Shown here one piece after another: positions 25,701 through 64,000 of a DNA stretch of 64,000 bases. The first letter of the stretch is position 1. Every line of letters starts with the position of its first letter. Source of the stretch: Echinometra lucunter (Eukaryota; Echinodermata; Echinoidea; Camarodonta; Echinometridae); contig CM057154.1 of the NCBI GenBank assembly GCA_029962745.1, positions 30,105,763-30,169,762 on the forward strand, read 5' to 3'. Made by a program: the position numbers and the translations under genes. The notes under the pieces are model-generated. The model saw nothing but the letters and a program-made list of their open reading frames with translations, had not been told where the DNA came from and searched no databases.

Positions 25701-27740
25701 ATTTACATACATACAGATATCAATTCTACGAAACGAGCCTTAATATGCCTGAAAATCCTTTTTATACTACTCTACATACTCTCTACATCTACATTCTTAT
25801 CAAGAAATCAAAATTAAAAAGGATGTTTCAGTCAAATAATTCCAATATCTTCACATATATTCAAAAACAAATTTGTCTATGTACAAGGCAATATATTAGT
25901 GTTCTTTCTTCTCATCTTCATTGCAATAAAAGCCTTTTATTTGTAGCAAAACTTGCAGGAAGATATTGACAAAATTTTTGATTTGCTGAAGAGCTATCAG
26001 CTAATCCTAAATGCTTTTTACTATGAGTATAAGAAAGTGAATTGAAATTTGTTTCATAAAATACATGTAATATGGTCATACGTAGCTAAGACTGGGACAA
26101 TTAACCCTGTCAGTGTACCATAGAAACAGCCATATTAGAAAACTATGGCTTCTAGAGCCTGTAGTAACCAAAAGGTTAGAAGTGACTTCTTCTGTTGAGA
26201 GCTAAAAAGGCATTAATCCATATTCTTTAATATAGTTAAAACCTTTTTGGTTCTACGCTGAGAATGTCGTCTTGTTTGACAGTGAAAACAAATGAGCTAT
26301 CTACAGTGGGAACTGAAATTACTGCTCCTTCATACCAGTGCTGGTATAATTCCATGATTACAATGTGTATAACAAGATGACTTTTTTCTTTTCTTGCTTT
26401 ATTCCAGATAACCATTCACACTGAAAAATTTGCCCAGTAAAATCTCCCCCAAACCATGCATCTCTGTATATAGAGTGATCAGTGTTTATTTTTCTTATCT
26501 GAAACTGTTTTTGTACTGACAGATACCATCCATTTTGAATTGTTTAAATATCCTTCTAACAGATTCCAAACAAGACACAAACATGTACTTCTATATTTAA
26601 ACAAGCATTACAAGAAATGCATACAACCAAATTTGTTTACTGCTGACAATATGCTTCAAGACCAAGACTCAGGCCTGTTCTGTGAATAACTTCAACATTA
26701 TGGATAACTTTCACAAATGGTTATCTGGAACAACAGGGCTGAAATAATCGTTTTCCATCACCTCACTTAGTCATTGAATAATTTTGTAAAAAAAAATGAT
26801 ATTTGGGTAATTTCTTAAGGCAAGAGGTTACAGAATCAGGCAAATCACATTCAGAAGTTGGATACATACCAATATTCTTTTCATTAGATTTTTTTCTTCT
26901 GATAAGGAAACTTGAATGACATCAGCTAATATCTCAAGGAGTGTCCTTTCATAGCTTCTAAATGAGAGTATGATATCACTCAAAGTGAAGTCGTAAAATC
27001 ATTTATTAGATCTGAAGGCCAAGGGGACGTAGGGATGTCAAATCTGTTATGCAATTTTTATATCCCAAAGTTCCAGCTAGTAAAGAAATAAATGCAGCTG
27101 TACTTGGGGTATATGTTGAACAATGCTTATCTTAAATAGCTATAAGAAAGATTTGGATAGTATGGGGAAACAAGGAAAGAGATTATAATGAGTAATACTC
27201 CACACCCACAGGTTAGAAGCATTAAAAAAAAACATCATTTGAGATTCAGAGAGCATGCTGTTATTATATGATGCAAGCTGATGTCAACCAAGTTTCAACT
27301 CCCACAGAAATGTCAGGAATATCATAGTTTGTCATTTTCCTTAAAGAAAAAGATGCAACTGTGTATTTCACTTTGTGTTTAGTGTAACAGAAATGTATGC
27401 ACAGAATGTCATCTTCGTCATTAATTCACAATTCTGTAACCTCCTTTTTCACACCAAGAATTAGAGTGACTAACATATTAAAAGAAACTCAAGAACAAAC
27501 TCAACCACTACTGATAAAGAGAAAGACAGAGAGAGGGAGAAAAGTTGTGAGTGTTGTGCGCCACAAAAAAAAAAACAAATCTGATGTGATTAATCACAGT
27601 GACAAAAGTGATCAAATAATAAAGAAATGCTTACACATAGAAAAATCAACATGAAATGCAGACATATAAAAGGATGAGTTCTAATCTAATGTGTTCTTTC
27701 ATGTTTTTGTATTGTTTTTGTTTCCTATGTTTTGATTGTA

Positions 27741-57597
<29,857 letters not shown>

Positions 57598-58981
57598 TCA
57601 ACATGAAGAAAAAAAAATAGCTTTCATGAATATTTCAGATAATGATAACGAACAGTAATGACAATAGTAGCTTTTTGTACAGTGCTGTATCTCCACATGC
57701 AGAAGTCACCCCTTGGCCTCTAATACCTATTTGAAACCTAAACTTGAAATTCACTTCCATTTCAATGGCTATAGCAATCAAAAGGAATTTCTACCTAAAG
57801 GGTCACCTTTCTCTGCATTAGGGCATTTATAGACAAATGTTGGCAAAATGCCCTGTCTGAGATAATACACGTCCCGCAAGGACTTAAACATTAATACCCA
57901 TGTATGAAAGTCAAGTGAATAAACCATATATACAGTGGTACTCTACAGATTACAAATATGCAATTCAATAGGCCTATATATGAAAATTTTTATACTATGG
58001 TATATTCATTCATAGAACTCAATTCCGATTTAAAAAAAAAGAAATTGTTCAGTCATCTGCAAGATTGTTCATTTGTGTATAAAATTACAGAATATGTTGT
58101 TCGTCCATTCAACTGGGCTTTTGGTGACTTCCACAACAAAAGGAAAGCTTCAAAGTTTACATTGTAAAAGCATATAATCAAACCAGTCTGCAGAGTTAAA
58201 TTCTGCATGTACATTGTGGGTTGCATGGGAAATGACATTCCTATCCCCAACAAAAGCTGCAATTTACAACCATCTCTGAATAATTTATCATTTTCATCTA
58301 TGCATTTCTATTTGTAGAAAATCTATAGAACCTATATATCAGATGATTCATGAGCAAACCAGGATAAATGTGTATAAAAGTGTATGTATAACACATGGTC
58401 TTATATGTGCAGAAATGAGCTGTGCTTTTCAGTCAATGTGATTTCTAGCAAGTATTTGTTGGTTTGTTTATATTTTGGTTGATGTTTAATGTAATCAGAA
58501 AAACAGCTTGGAGTTCTGTTTTTACTCTGGCTGATTTTGTATTTACTTTGTCTGCTCTGCCGCTCCCCCACTCTACATTATCACAAAGTAATAACAAACA
58601 CGTAAGACAAAGAAGATTACAGTCATTGCAAGCCTTCATACTCTACCTTTAGAGACATATGTTTCAGTTTACAGATTCAGATTGATAGATTTCATTTCAG
58701 TTTCAGTTTTCAAAATATCAATTTTATAATAAAAATTAAAATATATTAACAAAGGAAAAGGAAAAAAAAGTAAGGATATAAGATAGAAACCAATGTCCAA
58801 AAGCAAAATTCACTGAATTTTAAGAATGAAATTGAAAACAGAAACTAGCAAAGAAGCAAAGCTTGTGGTACTGGTCCCTATAAATAGTAATCTGAATAGG
58901 TTACCTGTCTTAGGAATGCAAAGGGCTAACATAATAACTCTTGTGATACTGGATAACTGACTGTTCATATTTGTCTACCTG

Positions 58982-59336
58982 CAAAGCCCTAAAAATCATA
59001 CCAAATACATGAGCAGAAAGAGCAAAAAATTCTACACAAACTGTGCCCATTTTGGTTGCGTCAGTATTCGCTGTTTGATGCTGAAAATTTTTTAAAGGAA
59101 ATAAGTATTAAAATCCTTAAATTGGCAATGTGATAGAAAGTTTAAAATCACTGTTTTTCCTGCAAATTGGCAACTTTTGACTTCTCATCATAATTTATGT
59201 CAATTTATTTTCATTTCAGATACATGACATTTTATAAGAAAATGTAGCAATAAAATATAAATGTTGGTGTTGCCAATTTGAAGAATAAAAGCTGATCAAA
59301 TTAGGCTTTAAATAATTCCTGTCACGAATGGGTTAA
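58982..59336 (-). mobile_element. TTAA MITE, truncated inverted copy B
   Basis: Reverse complement of the element at 22298-22712. The end GTCACGAATGGG-TTAA (59333-59336) is present. The other end stops at GCAAAGCCCTAAAAATCAT, lacking the last ~60 nt. Confidence 0.75.
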
Positions 59337-61635
59337 ACACCATCTAGCATGATACATTTAGGCTCCATGCAAATGTTCAAGTAGATCTTCATTTCATAAC
59401 CTTTCTAAAAGCTTGTTGTATCTTGTTAAGATTTTAAAGTAACTGTTGAATATGAAAGGTCATTTCCTCTAAGTTTTCTGCTTTTTTGCATCAATACTTA
59501 CATTAATGCTTCAAGTAAATTTATAATCTTATGCAGACAATTGGATATTTGGATGGTATTCAATGTATAACTACTATCACTTACATTATAACATGTGCAG
59601 TTTCTGTTGAGTCTATGAAGAACAAATTATGAGATTTTAGAAAGAAGATAAATAAAGCTATCTGATAAACATTTTCCCCAAGGAGAAAACTCCCCTTAAA
59701 AAAAGCATTATATACGTAATGTGACGCAGACATGAAAGCGGCAGCTCCCTGATAATTATTATCTCCTGACTCATCTCAATCCCTGCATTCTTTAGTCTGG
59801 GCATACAATCCAGCTGCAGAATCTACAACACCATCATGTTTCAGAGTCAACAACAAGAGAGATGACATTCCTGGCATACTACATCTACTAGGGGGGTTCA
59901 GATGCTTAGGAGTCATGTCTTCTTTCAAAATGTCCCTATGAGAGTGCAATCTTCACCACATGGAGTCGACTATGATGTGTCACCTGGATGTGAAGCCAGA
60001 GCGGCTCTTGCTCTAAATCCTGGAAATGGTTATAGACCAGTTGTTGCTACGATACCTTCCACATAAAGTTGGCCTACTTACTGCAATGTTATGCATGTTT
60101 CCTCCTTTATACTAGAACCAGTGAAAACTATCTCAATAAGTAGGAATGATTTAGCTCTGGAAAGCTCAGCAAGAGCTCTAGAAAAACTCAGAAATGTGGT
60201 GATAACAAAAAGAAAACAATAACACAATATAATTTTTTCAAGGACAATAACAAATCTAAAATATTCTCCACAACAGTTTAATTTCATTTATCAATTTATT
60301 TTGTAATCAACTTTCTGGCAGTGTAATTTTCAAAAACTTCACTGGCATACACTAGATTCTGTTTTATATATTTTTATTGATATGTTACAAAATTGAAATG
60401 ACTGCATTACACTGGAATATCTACATGTATAGCCCATCAAAAGGGAGAACACACATGTGTAACGACTAGAAACTTTATGTACACAAAGCTCACTAATCAT
60501 ATCTCAGCTAACAAAAGAACCTGGAAGATTGTGCAATACATATTCATTGGGGCAAACATATTTCCTTGCAAAAATGATTACGAATATTTTCTTTATAGGT
60601 TTATCTGCCTCATTTCCGTCATAAGTACAATGGAGGATGGAATGAACAACAAGTAATGCAAAGTAACCACGTCTACCCAACCCTGTAAAACCAACACTTG
60701 GACCTCGGATTTCCCTGGGAACCAATCCACCTTGACAACACAAAGGGTTTAGAACTCTTGATGACATCAATGCTGCCATGGCAACCATTCCTACTCCAGT
60801 GGTGGTAGTAGTGGTGGTAGTAGGTTACAACAATGGTGGTCTATATTTAGACCTGGTCTTAAGTATGCCCTCTGATTTTATGGAGTCTAGCTTCCTTATA
60901 AAATAGGGTTAGGTGAAAAGGAATAGGACGTCTGCTGGGCTAGATTATGACATTGTACAGACATGCATAACATAAACTGCTTGGCTTGAACATTTTTTAT
61001 ATATGACATTGGCTCTTTTATTTTTGTGTATGATATAAAACTGCAGACCACTAGCACATATCACAGTACAGATAATATAAAAGTATCTAGGTCTGAATGC
61101 AATAATATCAACTTATAGAATTCAGCCACTTACATATTTACAGAAAAGGGATCAGCTTTGGGATGGTACAGCTGGGTTAACATGGAATATTCAAATCATA
61201 ATCATATTATAAACAATGCACGACTTTCTGTAAAAACAACTCTTTGAGAAGAAAGAAATGTAATCAATTCTACCATGCAAATGTTAACCATTCATTCCAT
61301 CATTTAACTATCGAAATTGAGTCCTGTCATTATATACGGCCCTACATGCATACAATGCTTTCAGCAAAATCCCAGTATTTGCTGTGAACATGTAGTATAT
61401 TCAGATGTACAAGTACCATAAATTCATTGAGAGGTTGTAATGGGTTTCCAACCCAAGCTGCGTTGTCATGGCAATCATTTGTATACAGAGGTAAGGCAAG
61501 CACTGAAGAAGTCCAACACGAATCTGTGTAGGTTACCAGCATCTCCCGCAACAATCAATATACTTCCAAATGACTCTCCTCCTCTCTGTTTTCTGATGTC
61601 TTCTCAATCTCTTATTCATTACCTCCTCTGCCTCT

Positions 61636-61678
61636 CTTTCTTTCTCTTCTCTCTTCCCTCTTTCTCTCTCTCTCCCAT

Positions 61679-61719
<41 letters not shown>
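61636..61719. repeat. CT-rich array
   Basis: TTTCTC/CTCT-rich sequence ending in about 17 uninterrupted CT units, with a C run at 61680-61686. Confidence 0.85.
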
Positions 61720-61721
<2 letters not shown>

Positions 61722-62416
61722 ATGCAGGTAGAATTCTGGATCTCATTATAGGGAGATTCTATTCATTTCATGACATCAATGGAATATAAGTTTTAGGACT
61801 CACGTTTGGCAAGATGAGGCTTTCCAATGTGCTTCACATGCTATAAAGATTAGAGTACATGTACATGAATCAATTCTTTTAGTGTTTTTGTAGTGTACAT
61901 AGAACTCTGCAGAGCTTTATGCATTTCACTTTAATAATCATTAGACAGCCAATATTTTGCCATTAAACTAACGATCACTGCCATACATACATAATGTCCC
62001 ACCAATGTATTACATCTAATGCTGAAATAAACTCATGCTCTATCATATTTCCTTGTTCTACTTCCAACACAACTTCCTTTCGAGGATTTAACACCAAATG
62101 AACAGTTTACAAATCGGCCAGAGCTTCCAGGATTTGTTTGAGCAAAATAAACGATTTGGCACACTCAAGTACCTGCTGATATTTATTCTTTATTTTGTGC
62201 TCTGTCTCTCCTCTTTGCTTCCTAGCTTCATAATTTATTCTGGCTTCCCATTCAATTCATTATTACCCTCACGTCCCTTCCTCCTCTGTACACAACGAAT
62301 CTGCCAATGTCTATTTGCCTTTCTAATTAATCTTTCATTGCATTCCTACTATTTCACATTACAGTCCATGCATCATTTTGTTCATCTCGTTCTATTTTTC
62401 CTCATTATTTCAAATG

Positions 62417-62581
<165 letters not shown>

Positions 62582-62738
62582 TACTGGTACTTCTGATTTA
62601 TTGATTCCATCAAAACATTTATTCTAGATGCAATTTACACATCAAAGTCAATGCATCATTCACTCCCCTCATTTCATTTATCTTGCCCATACTTCACACG
62701 CTCATCTATCCCTATGTACACTACAGGTACTTAGTTCA

Positions 62739-63156
62739 TTAACCCATTCGTGAACGGAATTATTTAAAGCCTAATTTGATCAGCTTTTATTCTTCAAATT
62801 GGCAACACCAACATTTTTATTTTATTGCTACATTTTTCTTATAAAATGTCATGTATTTGAAATGAATATAAATTGACAGAAATTATGATTGGAAGTCAAA
62901 AAGTTGCCAATTTGCAGGGGAAAATGCTGATTCTAAACTTTCTATCACATTGCCAATTCAAGGATTTTAATGCTTATTTTCGTTTAAAAAATTTTCAGCA
63001 TCAAACAACGAATATTAACGCAACCAAAATGGGCACAGTTTTTGTAGAATTTTTTTGCTCTTTCTGCTCATGTATTTGGTATGATTTTTAGGGCTTTGCA
63101 TCAAAAGTTATTAGGTCAAACCACAAAATGTGGACCCTCTGTCACAAATGGGTTAA
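62739..63156 (+). mobile_element. TTAA MITE, full-length copy C
   Basis: Ends are TTAA-CCCATTCGTGAACGG and GTCACAAATGGG-TTAA. The body closely matches copy A, including TTCAAATTGGCAACACCA and GGTATGATTTTTAGGGCTTT. Confidence 0.78.
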
Positions 63157-63596
63157 TACATTGATTCCACTATGTAGTGCTCATTCTCATTCAATTCTCA
63201 TGTTACAGTCAATGCATAGTTTGTTCATCTTGTACAACATTTTGCTGTCCTTTTATATATATGATAATCCGTTTGTAGAAAATGTCCATATTTGAATGAG
63301 GGAGAAAAAAGATAAAGGAAGATTATGGCAAACTCAATATACTAACAAGAACTATTGTCACAAGCTGAAGAAGTCACAATATTCGGGAATATAGAGAGCC
63401 CTATTCAAGCAGGCTTCCACAGAAAACATTGCAAGTTTCCATATTTAGACATGATGCATGCTGGAGGGGGAACCGCATGGTCATGCTGTATGTCACTTCC
63501 AAATGATCTTATCAACTGGGATTTAGCTAATCTCTTGGATAAAACACATGATGCTCATTAGAACTATATTTTTTCACAAGATGGAATGAACTGAGA

Positions 63597-63900
63597 TCAT
63601 GATGAGGGCAAATTAAAAGTGAGAGAGATGGGAAGAGAGATAACAGAAATGAAATCATACAGAATACAGAGGGGTAAATTTGAAAGACAAGGAGGGGGAT
63701 GGAGAGATGGGGAGAGATAAAGACAGAGAGAAGGGAGAGTGGGAGAGGAGAGAGAGGGGGGGAGAGAAGAGCAAGATGAGAAGAAAGAGAGAGGGGAGAG
63801 AGAGAGAGAGAGAAAGATTGGGTTGAAAGGAATATAGAGAAAGGGGGATATAGATAACATTAAATGAAGAAAGGGGATAAACAGAATGGCAAGTATGATT
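63597..63900. repeat. GA-rich low-complexity tract
   Basis: Purine-rich sequence with GAGAGA and GGGGAGAG words, densest at 63700-63815. No gene seen. Confidence 0.7.
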
Positions 63901-64000
63901 TTATGGCAATAGATAATAGTCAAGGGCAACAGGAAGACAGGGCAGAATGAGAAAAAAAAAAACCAGAGAAAAGGTAAAGCAGAGAAGACAAGAAGAAGAT

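Larger units (their letters stand above)
12744..27740. other. ~15 kb without a recognised gene between convergent POP5 and SERCA
   Basis: Both flanking genes end facing this stretch, so it must hold their 3' UTRs. It contains a TTAA-bounded 80-bp element (13536-13615), a foldback element, a poly(C) tract inside another inverted-repeat element, CT repeats (17828-17880), a T/C tract (18470-18505), a G run near 20163-20182 and two MITEs at 21905-22712. All ORFs are short and none resembles a known family. A weak candidate alternative SERCA terminal exon lies at 19859-19884. Confidence 0.6.

Overview
The window is metazoan nuclear DNA, most likely from an invertebrate deuterostome (echinoderm-like; the species cannot be named from sequence alone). 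It is AT-rich and intron-rich, with long CT/GA arrays, homopolymer G/C runs and many short inverted-repeat transposons. Three protein-coding genes are supported. Exons were assembled by hand from splice sites, reading frame and protein similarity.

Layout. (1) 7-2777, minus strand: most of an ARL6IP4/SR-25-like gene, a very large RS/lysine-rich exon followed by the start of the conserved C-terminal domain; the gene continues past the left edge. (2) 2788-9177: transposon-rich spacer holding a hAT-type MITE with an 8-bp target duplication and a four-copy local repeat. (3) 9257-12743, plus strand: complete five-exon POP5, the RNase P/MRP subunit. (4) 12744-27740: about 15 kb without a convincing gene, with foldback elements, a 51-nt poly(C) run, CT repeats and MITEs; part of it may be 3' UTR or an alternative 3' end of the next gene. 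(5) 27741-57593, minus strand: twenty exons of a SERCA-type Ca2+ ATPase, from the A-domain VGDK segment to the stop codon (about 865 residues); the N-terminal exons lie beyond 64000. (6) 57594-64000: upstream SERCA intron, mostly repeats.

Main discoveries. Five SERCA introns each carry one box C/D snoRNA on the host strand. All share box D and an 11-12 nt guide complementary to 18S rRNA (AACGAGGAAUU), and their terminal stems show compensatory base changes. One SERCA intron (32739-33046) is a U12-type AT-AC intron with a consensus donor, branch site and AC end. The 7-kb block 42281-49239 recurs at 49740-56704 across a 500-N gap; the second copy carries scattered small indels, including two that break a SERCA exon, so this looks like an unmerged contig overlap rather than a biological duplication. 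A real exon duplication at the SERCA 3' end has been split by a 682-bp MITE.

The human counterparts of all three genes lie on chromosome 12q24 (from memory), which suggests conserved ancient linkage. Functionally they are unrelated: splicing-associated SR protein, tRNA/rRNA processing subunit, and ER calcium pump. The pump gene also acts as host for predicted rRNA-modification guides.
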